Shown here one piece after another: positions 1-7,458 of a DNA stretch of 25,191 bases. The notes under the pieces are model-generated. The model had not been told where the DNA came from, ran no database searches, and saw only the letters and a program-made list of their open reading frames with translations. Source of the stretch: Ruminococcus sp. (GTDB lineage: Bacteria > Bacillota > Clostridia > Oscillospirales > Ruminococcaceae); NCBI GenBank assembly GCA_031262625.1, contig JAISHJ010000039.1:1-25191 (forward strand). The letters run 5' to 3'. The position numbers were made by a program, and so were the translations under genes. Position 1 is the first letter of the stretch. Each line of letters opens with the position of its first letter.

Positions 1-36
1 CTTGATACATTTGGTTTCCCTCGCTAAATTTATTTG

Positions 37-107
37 TGACCTTGGACGGACTTGCACCGACACCTTTGCCTTGGAAAGAACAACGCTCTTAGTTAAGCTA
101 CTCGGTC
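37..107 (-). tRNA. Degenerate tRNA-like element, possibly Gly(UCC)-like
   Basis: Read on the minus strand, about 71 nt fit a cloverleaf in outline. The acceptor is GACCGAG with CAAGGTC (5 of 7 pairs), followed by TA. The D stem is GCTT/GAGC, the anticodon stem TTGTT/GGCAA (two G-U pairs), and the T stem GTCGG/CCGTC with one mismatch. The T loop is TGCAAGT. Several hallmarks are off: the D loop AACTAA lacks the GG pair, the T loop has G instead of T at position 55, and the anticodon loop CTTTCCAA has 8 nt in this fold. No CCA is encoded; CAA follows the discriminator A. It may be a decayed tRNA gene, a divergent non-standard tRNA, or a mobile-element tRNA. The resemblance is visible by eye, but function is unproven. 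Confidence 0.35.
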
Positions 108-172
108 ATGAGTAAGAAATGAAAACCTTTGTCTCTATGATATGGAATTTTTGGGGAAATGTTACGGCGCGG

Positions 173-338
173 CAGTCGGGCGCTCTGTCGGGGTTGGGTG
201 TCAGTCGGGCGGTCTGGCATGGTGGTCGGGTGTCAGCCGGGCGGTCGGGCATGGCGTTCGGGCGCTGTTGTCAGTCGGGCGGTGGGTCATGGCAAGGCGG
301 TCAGGGTGTCAGTCGGTTGGGGTCGGGGGGCAATCTGT
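173..338. repeat. Imperfect G-rich tandem repeat, five copies
   Basis: Five copies begin at 173, 202, 234, 272 and 310, giving periods of 29, 32, 38 and 38 bp and a partial last copy. Each starts CAGTCGGGCG or a near variant (CAGCCGGGCG, CAGTCGGTTG). Most continue with GG(T)C-GGCATGG-type sequence and end in GTGT or TTGT before the next copy. The plus strand is very G-rich, so a minus-strand transcript would be C-rich and G-poor. All three plus frames are open across it, as expected of skewed sequence, and none looks like a protein. The minus-strand sigma factor gene ends inside the copy at 310. With the tRNA-like element, this is all that is seen in 1-308. Confidence 0.8.
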
Positions 339-881
339 TTGGGCTAATTTGGAACGGATGCGAGAAAGGGTGTTGTCAACAGATTTTTCAGTTATGTTTA
401 AAGTGCCGGCAATATCTGCATAGGAGCAATCGTCAACGCGGAGAGAGAGGACAGCGAACTCAAGGTCTGACAGGATTCCATGAAATGTATCGTAGACGGA
501 ACGGTCGGATTCTTTTTGTATAAAAAGTGTTTCCGGCGAAGCGTTATCAACAGCATTTACTGCTTCAAGACCATCTGTAAGCGGTGTGTAGGATTTCACT
601 GTGCTTAGCAGCTTGTTTCGTATGCATGAATACGCGTAAGTCTTAAATTTCGCACCTTTTGAGGGGTCGAACGTATTAATTGCCGAAAAGAGAGCAATCA
701 TTGCTTCTTGAAGAAAGTCATCAAATTGAGGTGACAAAGGCGATGAAAAGCTTTTACAGATAGCAGTTACATACTTAACATAACGACCGCATATAATTTC
801 AGCCGCATTACCGCCGCTTGCAATTATTTCTTCATCCGTGGGGGAAACTTCGGCGGAGGGCATTTCTGATACGTTTAACAT
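309..881 (-). CDS. RNA polymerase sigma-70 family factor, SigH-like
   Basis: A 190-residue alternative sigma factor that would direct core RNA polymerase to a dedicated promoter set. Region 2 lies at about residues 52-98, with the helix FDDFLQEAMIALFSAINTF followed by a KFKTYAYSCIRNKL stretch. Region 4 lies at about 137-179, with an LSDLEFAVLSL helix and a helix-turn-helix ending in SVDNTLSRIRSKL. No region 1.1 or region 3 is obvious. The arrangement resembles the SigH (Spo0H) group of Firmicutes, but identity is too low by eye to assign a symbol. The last ten residues (QTDCPPTPTD) include sequence encoded by the tandem repeat, and the TGA stop is repeat-derived. It has its own promoter and is separated by about 180 bp from the upstream rel gene. 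The ATG is preceded by an AAGGT 12 nt upstream. Confidence 0.88.
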   Translation of the reverse strand: MLNVSEMPSAEVSPTDEEIIASGGNAAEIICGRYVKYVTAICKSFSSPLSPQFDDFLQEAMIALFSAINTFDPSKGAKFKTYAYSCIRNKLLSTVKSYTPLTDGLEAVNAVDNASPETLFIQKESDRSVYDTFHGILSDLEFAVLSLRVDDCSYADIAGTLNITEKSVDNTLSRIRSKLAQTDCPPTPTD

Positions 882-891
882 AATGATAAAT

Positions 892-906
892 ATACCTTAA
901 TGGTAT
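892..906. promoter_or_regulatory. 15-bp inverted repeat over sigma gene start site
   Basis: ATACC-TTAAT-GGTAT is an inverted repeat with 5-bp perfect arms. It overlaps the -10 box and predicted transcription start of the sigma factor promoter and contains its AAGGT ribosome-binding site. A repressor operator is possible, but chance symmetry in AT-rich DNA cannot be excluded. Confidence 0.35.
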
Positions 907-933
907 TTTAGCAGATTTGTTTCGGTTTGTCAA
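905..933 (-). promoter_or_regulatory. Housekeeping promoter for the sigma factor gene
   Basis: On the minus strand, TTGACA (928-933) and TAAAAT (905-910) are separated by exactly 17 bp, close to the SigA consensus. The predicted start is near 898, giving a leader of only about 17 nt before the ATG at 881. Confidence 0.75.
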
Positions 934-1061
934 GAGTTTTTTGCAAAAATGTTGGTTTAGTGAAAAAAATTGTAGTAAAGGTTATATTTTCAATTTGGTT
1001 TTTGTGCAAAATATCTAATAATATAAGCTTTTTTCTTGCTCATAAGCCCTTTTTTACCGAA

Positions 1062-3293
1062 TTATTCCTGTTTGCGCTCGATACTTATAACCTTCGGCAT
1101 CTTTGAAAGTTCGCGTATTATTCCGTCAAGCTGCTTTGTGCCGGTGGTATTGATATTTATGATATAGTTTTTGTTTGCGTTGGGGAGGGTTTTGTTCACG
1201 GTATTGTTGAGCGTGATATGATTGGTCTTGAAAGCTTGGAATATTTGGTAGATAAGATCATCGTCGGGCGAAGCTATAATATCAAGTGTTACGCGGAAGT
1301 TTGTGAGGGTTTCTTTGCTCATGTTGGCAGGCCACTGTACAGTTACCCAGCGGTCGGCGTAGTTAATGTCGCGGGATGTTTTGAGGTAATGCTCACAATC
1401 TTTGCGGTGGACAGAAATTCCGTGCCCTTTTGTGATAAAGCCGATTATTTCGTCGCCGGGAAGGGGGTTGCAGCACTGGGCGAATTTATAAGCTACGCCG
1501 TCTGTTCCGTCCACTATTAAAGCAGTATGCCCCGTTACGGCGGGCTTTGTAAGTTCGTCGGCGAGAGTTTTAATCGTCTCGGCGTTGGCGGGTTCGGCAG
1601 TTTCGTATTCGGAAAAGTCGGATTTGTATTTTTCGCGGATAGACTGCGTAAGATTTTGGAGTATTATTCCGCCGTATCCTACTGCGGCGTAAAAGTCTTC
1701 GATAGTGTTACAGTTATGCTTCTTCATTGTGTCGGTCATTAAAAGCGGATATTTATCCTCGGGAAGTTTTATATGGAAGCGTTCAAGTTCCGCTATAAAA
1801 ACTTTCCTGCCCATCTCGACATTCTGCGGACGCTCGTTGGTGCGGAACCATTTGCGGATTACTGCTTTTGCGTGCTTGGTTTTGCATATGTCAAGCCAAG
1901 CCCTGTTAGGACCGCGGTTTTGATCGTTTGAAGTTACAATCTCCACTATATCGCTTGTCGCCATTTCATAGTCAAGGGAGACAATACGCCCGCCGACACG
2001 TGCGCCCATCATGCGGTTTCCTACGTCGGGATGGATAGAATAGGCAAAGTCAATAACTGTCGAGCCGAGAGGAAGCGAAATCATGTCGCCTTTCGGCGTG
2101 AAAACATGGACTTCGGCGGCGGCGACTTCTGTTTTTATGGTGCGGACAAGTTCTTCAACGTCGTCGGTTTCGCGCTGTTGTTCAAGAAGCTGGCGTATCC
2201 ACGCAAGACGCTCTTCAAAGCGGTCTTTGCCGGAGATACCTTCTTTGTATTTCCAATGTGCTGCTATACCGTATTCGGCGTTGTGGTGCATCTCCCACGT
2301 GCGTATCTGCACCTCGAAAGGAATTCCGTCCCGCCCGATAACTGTAGTATGAAGCGATTGATACATATTCGACTTCGGACCGGAAATATAGTCCTTAAAA
2401 CGGTTCGGAATAGGGGTATACATATCGTGAATAATCCCCATCGCGTTATAGCACTCTATTTTATTCTCAACAATAATCCGAACGGCATATTTATCGTAAA
2501 TTTCCTCAAAGCCTTTCCCTTGCAGAAAAGATTTGGTATATAAGCTGTAGATTGACTTAACACGCCCCTCGACAAAGGGCGCTTTCCCGGTTTCCTTTAT
2601 GAAGCGGGTACAGATCTGCTCTTTAATATTATTAATAAAAGCTTCACGCTCGGGCTTTGTTTTCTGTAGTTTATCCTCAATCTCCTTATAAGCATAAGGG
2701 TCGAGGTAGGAGAAGGCAATCTCTTGCAGTTCTTCCTTAATATTGGACATACCGAGGCGATGCGCAATCGGAACGTAAACGTCCATCGTCTCTCTGGACG
2801 TATTCCGCTGTTTATACTGCTTCCGATACTTAAGGGTACGCATATTATGAAGTCTGTCTGCAAGCTTTATGATAATTACTCTTATATCATCCGACATAGC
2901 GAAGAGTATTTTTTCCACATTTTTAGCAAGCTGTTCTTCTTGGGTAAAGAGGGGGATTTTACCGATTTTCGTTACGCCGTCAACCAGTACCGCAACATCC
3001 TGCCCGAATTTACGCCTGATGTCGTCAAGGCTTGTGTCGGTGTCTTCCACAACGTCATGAAGGAGCGCGGCGCATATTGTGTCGGTGTCCATTCCCATAT
3101 CAAGGAGTATATACGCCACAGCGATAGGGTGACTTATATACGGTTCTCCCGAAGAGCGAAACTGTCCCTCATGCTTTGCATTGGCGAGTTCGTACGCATC
3201 CACAATCTTTGAAAGGTCATAAGACTTTGAATCGGTAAGTATTTTATTTATCAAAAGATCAATTGTATAAGTAATTTCGGTTTCTGCTCCCAA
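1062..3293 (-). CDS. relA: Bifunctional (p)ppGpp synthetase/hydrolase, Rel family
   Basis: Makes and degrades the alarmone (p)ppGpp in the stringent response; a cytoplasmic, ribosome-associated enzyme. The 743 residues show the full long-RSH order. The HD hydrolase domain has H55 and the HD pair 79-80 in LLHDVVEDT. The synthetase domain has RFKDYI near 298, the RxKD form of bifunctional enzymes rather than the ExDD of monofunctional RelA, then QIRTWEMHHNAEYG. Next come the TGS domain (VFTPKGDMISLPLGST), the conserved-cysteine domain (FAQCCNPLPGDEIIG) and a C-terminal ACT domain. Both active sites look intact. The start is TTG, chosen because GAGGTG lies 7 nt upstream and no ATG fits. The gap to the recJ stop is 19 bp, so the two are probably co-transcribed. 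Confidence 0.97.
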   Translation of the reverse strand: MGAETEITYTIDLLINKILTDSKSYDLSKIVDAYELANAKHEGQFRSSGEPYISHPIAVAYILLDMGMDTDTICAALLHDVVEDTDTSLDDIRRKFGQDVAVLVDGVTKIGKIPLFTQEEQLAKNVEKILFAMSDDIRVIIIKLADRLHNMRTLKYRKQYKQRNTSRETMDVYVPIAHRLGMSNIKEELQEIAFSYLDPYAYKEIEDKLQKTKPEREAFINNIKEQICTRFIKETGKAPFVEGRVKSIYSLYTKSFLQGKGFEEIYDKYAVRIIVENKIECYNAMGIIHDMYTPIPNRFKDYISGPKSNMYQSLHTTVIGRDGIPFEVQIRTWEMHHNAEYGIAAHWKYKEGISGKDRFEERLAWIRQLLEQQRETDDVEELVRTIKTEVAAAEVHVFTPKGDMISLPLGSTVIDFAYSIHPDVGNRMMGARVGGRIVSLDYEMATSDIVEIVTSNDQNRGPNRAWLDICKTKHAKAVIRKWFRTNERPQNVEMGRKVFIAELERFHIKLPEDKYPLLMTDTMKKHNCNTIEDFYAAVGYGGIILQNLTQSIREKYKSDFSEYETAEPANAETIKTLADELTKPAVTGHTALIVDGTDGVAYKFAQCCNPLPGDEIIGFITKGHGISVHRKDCEHYLKTSRDINYADRWVTVQWPANMSKETLTNFRVTLDIIASPDDDLIYQIFQAFKTNHITLNNTVNKTLPNANKNYIININTTGTKQLDGIIRELSKMPKVISIERKQE

Positions 3294-3312
3294 GAGAAAT
3301 CACCTCTTTTTA

Positions 3313-5337
3313 TCAGCCTTTATTAAGCAAATTTTCAATAAGTTTTGAAGTCTTAGTTTCTTCAAGCTTCGCTTTCGGCGGATTTTTTATAAGAGTAACA
3401 CTGCCCTCAAAGTAGTTATTTTTGCAAAGCCCGGCTTCCTCAAAAATATCAAGGATAAGAAGCAGCTTGAAGCTGTTAATAGCCGCCTGATTGCGCTCAA
3501 TCAGAGTTTTTACCGGGATGGTTTTGCGGTCCGAAAAGCCTTGAAGCTGGCGGTAGATAAGCGCGAAATCTTCACGGGATGGCTTTACGCGGGCAAGCAC
3601 GGCAGACTCGGGATAATCGCCGCATTTAAGTTTCTCATAGGCGGAAATTCCGTTAATAATTTTAGTTTGAGATATTCCGGAAAGGCGTATGTCTTCCGCA
3701 TCAAAGCTTAAATATTCTTTATCGTTCCAGTATCTAATACCAAAGTATGTTAATATATCTACTTTGTCTCCGATATTAAATGTAAATTTTTCGGGCGGTA
3801 TCTTAAAAATATTAAGTGATAATCTTTCGTTTCCGTAATTAAGAGCCGTTTTAACGTAGTTTTGTTCATAACGCAGTGCTGATATAATCGCGCCCCGAAG
3901 GATAAAAAGCGGTTTTGTGAAGCCTTGTCCGAATGGTTCAAGAGCGGTTAATGCTCTCCCGTTCTCGAAAGTAAGTTCCTCCGGTGACAGAATCTTTATC
4001 GCTTGGACCGCGCTCCCCTCCGAAGCGTTAAAGTTACATTCCTCCGTGAATTTTTCGAGAGTTTCCGCGAATTTACCGAAGTTATCATTTTTTAATGAAA
4101 ACCCGCCCGCAAGAGCGTGTCCGCCGAATTTAGTTAAGCAGTCTGAAGCTTTTGTAAGCGCATCCGCTACCGAATAGCCGGGGAACGAACGTGCAGAACC
4201 TCGAAGCGTTTCATTCTCGTCGTCGGTCATTAAAAATACCGGCTTGCCTGTTCTTTCGGCAATTCTTCCTGCCGCAAGCCCTATAACGCCGTGGTTAGCG
4301 TTCGGAATACTCAGTACTAAAATTTTTCTGTAAAGGCACTGCGGATTTTTCGACAGGATATTTTTAACCTTTTCGAGTACTTCCGTTTCTACTGCTTTCC
4401 GTCGGACGTTAAGATCGTTGAGTTCCTCTGCTAACGCTCTCGCCTTTTCGGGGTCTTCACAGATAAGAAGGTCAAAAGCAAGGTCGGCATGACCGATTCT
4501 TCCTGCCGCATTAATCCGCGGACCGAGAGCAAAACCGAAATGCTGTGAAGTTATCGGGGGCTTTATCCTTGAAACCTCAATGAGAGCCTTTAAGCCGGGG
4601 TTTTCGGTATGCTCAAAATAGTGTAGCCCATGGTTTACGATAGTGCGGTTCTCCCCCGTCAGACTTACCATATCGGCAACTGTGGCGAGGGCTGAGATGT
4701 CCGAAAACTGCTCAAGCGCGGCTTCCATGTCGCCCATTAAAGCGGCGGCGAGCATTAAGGCTACTCCGCAGCCGCAATAGTCACGAAAAGGAGAGGTGTT
4801 GTCCGCACGATGCGGGTTAACTACAGCGAGGGCTTCCGGAAGCGTTTCTCCCGGTTCGTGGTGGTCGGTAATAATAAGGCTCATTCCGAGGGATTTTATA
4901 AGTTTTGCTTCTTCTATTGCCGCAATGCCGTTGTCAACGGTAATTATAAGCTTTACGTCGTCATCATGAAGTTCTTTAATAACGTCTGCATTAAGCCCGA
5001 ATCCCTGTTCTCTCGAATTTATCTTGTGAATAACATCTGCGCCGTTTGATAGCAGGAATGTATAGAGGAGCACCGCCGCGCAAACGCCGTCACAGTCGTA
5101 ATCGCCGTAAACACAAACTCTTTCGCCGTAGTCGAAAACCATTTCGTTAATCGCTGTTACTGCGGCTTCCATATCGGTAATCAGAAACGGATCGGAGAGC
5201 GTTTCTCCGCCGAAAAACTGCTTAGCGGCATCTATACTTTCAATGCCGTTCGCGGCTAAAACACTGACAGCAATCGGTTCTAAACCGCTGTCGGCAAGCT
5301 TTAGGTTATTAGCCTTTCGGACAATCCATTTTTTCAT
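3313..5337 (-). CDS. recJ: Single-stranded-DNA-specific exonuclease RecJ
   Basis: A 5'-to-3' single-strand DNA exonuclease of recombination and mismatch/base-excision repair, a DHH-superfamily Mn/Mg enzyme. The 674 residues carry motif I YGDYDCDG (77-84), IITVDNGIA, the DHH triad at 158-160 (IITDHH) followed by NPHR, GCGVALMLA, and the DHHA1 motif GGHALAGG near 405. An OB-fold and a C-terminal region follow, and length is normal for Firmicutes RecJ. A CGGAG ribosome-binding site precedes the ATG. It sits 32 bp downstream of an ABC exporter subunit and 19 bp upstream of rel; recJ-rel adjacency is common in Clostridia. All catalytic motifs are present. Confidence 0.97.
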   Translation of the reverse strand: MKKWIVRKANNLKLADSGLEPIAVSVLAANGIESIDAAKQFFGGETLSDPFLITDMEAAVTAINEMVFDYGERVCVYGDYDCDGVCAAVLLYTFLLSNGADVIHKINSREQGFGLNADVIKELHDDDVKLIITVDNGIAAIEEAKLIKSLGMSLIITDHHEPGETLPEALAVVNPHRADNTSPFRDYCGCGVALMLAAALMGDMEAALEQFSDISALATVADMVSLTGENRTIVNHGLHYFEHTENPGLKALIEVSRIKPPITSQHFGFALGPRINAAGRIGHADLAFDLLICEDPEKARALAEELNDLNVRRKAVETEVLEKVKNILSKNPQCLYRKILVLSIPNANHGVIGLAAGRIAERTGKPVFLMTDDENETLRGSARSFPGYSVADALTKASDCLTKFGGHALAGGFSLKNDNFGKFAETLEKFTEECNFNASEGSAVQAIKILSPEELTFENGRALTALEPFGQGFTKPLFILRGAIISALRYEQNYVKTALNYGNERLSLNIFKIPPEKFTFNIGDKVDILTYFGIRYWNDKEYLSFDAEDIRLSGISQTKIINGISAYEKLKCGDYPESAVLARVKPSREDFALIYRQLQGFSDRKTIPVKTLIERNQAAINSFKLLLILDIFEEAGLCKNNYFEGSVTLIKNPPKAKLEETKTSKLIENLLNKG

Positions 5338-5369
5338 CGAATACTCCGCTGTTTAAATTCCAAAGTAGT

Positions 5370-7346
5370 TTACTCTAATTCAAACGCCCCGGTATAGAGC
5401 TGATAATACTTGCCGTGGAGGGCTATAAGTTTGTCGTGACTGCCCTTTTCGATTATTGAGCCGTTTTCGAGCACCATTATCATATCGGAGTTGCGAACGG
5501 TAGAAAGGCGGTGTGCTATAACAAATACTGTTCTGCCTTTCATCAGCGCATCCATACCCTGTGTTACGAGGGCTTCGGTGCGGGTATCTATTGAACTTGT
5601 CGCTTCGTCTAAAATCATAACGGGAGGGTCTGCAACAGCCGCCCTTGCGATAGAGATAAGCTGGCGCTGACCTTGCGAAAGCCCTGAGCCGCCTCCTGTC
5701 AGAACGGTTTCGTAACCGTCGGGAAGCATACGTATAAAGCCATCCGCATTCGCAGTCTTAGCTGCGTTTATACAGTCTTGGTCTGTAGCTTCAAGCCGTC
5801 CGTAACGGATATTCTCCATAACCGTGCCGGTGAAGAGAGTAACATCCTGTAAAACTATACCGAGAGAGCGGCGCAAATCCGCTTTCTTTATCTTGTTGAT
5901 ATTAATTCCGTCATAGCGGATTTTTCCGTCCGCAATATCGTAAAAACGGTTTATGAGGTTTGTTATTGTAGTCTTTCCTGCGCCTGTCGCACCTACGAAA
6001 GCTACTTTTTTTCCGGGTTCCGCATCAAGAGTAATATTGTGAAGCACGATTTTATTTTCGTTATAGCCAAAGTCAACATCATCAAAGATAATGTCGCCCT
6101 TTAGCTGGGTATACGTTACCGTGCCGTCTTCTTTATGAGGATGCTCCCATGCCCAAAGCCCTGCGCGTTTGTCGGATTTAACAAGTTCGCCGCTCTTATT
6201 ATCGCGTTTAGCAAGCGTAAGTGTAACATAGCCGTCGTCAGTTTCGGAAGGCTCGTCAATAAGCGTGAAGATACGCTCCGCACCCGCAAGCGCCATTACT
6301 ACGAAGTTAAGCTGGTTTGAAACCTGCGAAAGAGGGTTCATAAAACCTCTCGACAACTGCATAAAGGAGACTATTGCGCCGAGGGTAAGAATTCCTGTTC
6401 CCGAAAGGGATAGGTTCATTATTCCGTTGATGCTCAAAGCACCGCCGATAACGCCGAGGAGTACATATAAGGCGTTGCCGAGATTCCCCATTACAGGCAT
6501 TAGCACATTCGCGTATTTATTCGCCTGATTCATCTTGTCGCGGAGATTCTCATTCTTTTCGGAGAACTCCTCCATAACCTTTTCTTCGTGGTTAAATACT
6601 TTTATAACCTTCTGCCCGTTAACCATTTCCTCAATATAGCCGTTAAGGTCGCCCAAGGCACGCTGTTGCGCTACAAAGTACTTGCCGGATTTTGAAGCGA
6701 TTTTTCCCGCAATTGTAAAGGAAAAGAGTACAAATAAAATTACGAATAACGTCAGCCATATACTTACGGTTAACATTGAAAAGAAGACGGCTACTACCGA
6801 AACGAGGGAAGCTATAACCTGCGGTGCAGACTGTGCTAAGCATTGGCGGAGCGCGTCCGTATCGTTTGTATAAAAACTCATTACATCGCCGTGCGTGTGG
6901 GTATCGAAATAGCGGAGCGGCAGTGTTTGCATATGCTCGAACATCTCGTCGCGTATGCGTTTGAGTACCCCTTGCGCTACGACTACCATTACCCTTTGGA
7001 AGATATAAGAAGCAATAATTCCTACGATGAAAAATACGCCGATTTTTACACAGGTAATAAGAAGCGGTGTGTAGTCAACAGGCTTCCCGGCAAGTTTTAA
7101 GTTCACAAGCGGCGTAATATAGTCGTCAATAAGCACCTGTAAAAAAAGTGCCGCACCCGCCATAATTACAGAAGAAAGGAGTATACAGACAAGCACAACC
7201 GCAACCTGCGGCTTGTAGTTTTTAAGGTAGCCGAAGATTCTGCGCAGAGCCTTCCACGAGAATTTCATTCCCGGCACTCTGCCCATACCCCGTCTTCCCG
7301 CGCCGTTTTTGGGCGCGTATATAGTATCGTCTTTTTTATCAGCCAT
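5370..7346 (-). CDS. ABC exporter half-transporter, subunit with canonical ATP site
   Basis: A 658-residue fused membrane/ATPase half-transporter. Six membrane segments occupy roughly residues 45-330. They are followed by a long hydrophilic linker with a tryptophan-rich stretch (LWAWEHPH) and then the nucleotide-binding domain. Walker A is GATGAGKTT near 452, the signature is LSQGQRQL, Walker B ends in the catalytic Glu (VMILDEATSS), and the H-loop His is kept (IAHRLS). Paired with the partner at 7459-9204, which has a degenerate site, this matches heterodimeric exporters of the TM287/288, BmrCD and LmrCD type, in which the LSQGQ subunit resembles TM288. The substrate, a drug, lipid or peptide, cannot be read from sequence. 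Start: ATG with GAGGT close upstream. Confidence 0.94.
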   Translation of the reverse strand: MADKKDDTIYAPKNGAGRRGMGRVPGMKFSWKALRRIFGYLKNYKPQVAVVLVCILLSSVIMAGAALFLQVLIDDYITPLVNLKLAGKPVDYTPLLITCVKIGVFFIVGIIASYIFQRVMVVVAQGVLKRIRDEMFEHMQTLPLRYFDTHTHGDVMSFYTNDTDALRQCLAQSAPQVIASLVSVVAVFFSMLTVSIWLTLFVILFVLFSFTIAGKIASKSGKYFVAQQRALGDLNGYIEEMVNGQKVIKVFNHEEKVMEEFSEKNENLRDKMNQANKYANVLMPVMGNLGNALYVLLGVIGGALSINGIMNLSLSGTGILTLGAIVSFMQLSRGFMNPLSQVSNQLNFVVMALAGAERIFTLIDEPSETDDGYVTLTLAKRDNKSGELVKSDKRAGLWAWEHPHKEDGTVTYTQLKGDIIFDDVDFGYNENKIVLHNITLDAEPGKKVAFVGATGAGKTTITNLINRFYDIADGKIRYDGININKIKKADLRRSLGIVLQDVTLFTGTVMENIRYGRLEATDQDCINAAKTANADGFIRMLPDGYETVLTGGGSGLSQGQRQLISIARAAVADPPVMILDEATSSIDTRTEALVTQGMDALMKGRTVFVIAHRLSTVRNSDMIMVLENGSIIEKGSHDKLIALHGKYYQLYTGAFELE

Positions 7347-7458
7347 ATTTACCTCAGTTTTGCGGAAAAATTAATTCGTTATAAAAATGCTTTTCTCATC
7401 TTTGCCGTCTGCTCCGCTGTCGTCTCTGCCACTGTCTCCGCCGCCGTCTTCGATTCTC

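Noticed and set aside
37..107. Alternative anticodon arm TCTTT/AAAGG with a 7-nt loop (AAG, Leu)
   Set aside because: It leaves five unpaired bases after the D stem and almost no variable loop, and it lacks U33. The TTGTT/GGCAA fold fits the rest of the cloverleaf better.
119..523. Three overlapping plus-strand open frames across the G-rich repeat
   Set aside because: All three frames are open because of the repeat's skewed composition. The products are low-complexity Gly/Arg/Ser/Trp, and no good ribosome-binding site or family resemblance is seen. They also overlap the sigma gene on the other strand.
1022..1060. Terminator between rel and the sigma gene
   Set aside because: The ATAAGC/poly-T elements here are direct, not inverted, repeats; only 3-4 bp stems can be drawn, so no intrinsic terminator is supported.
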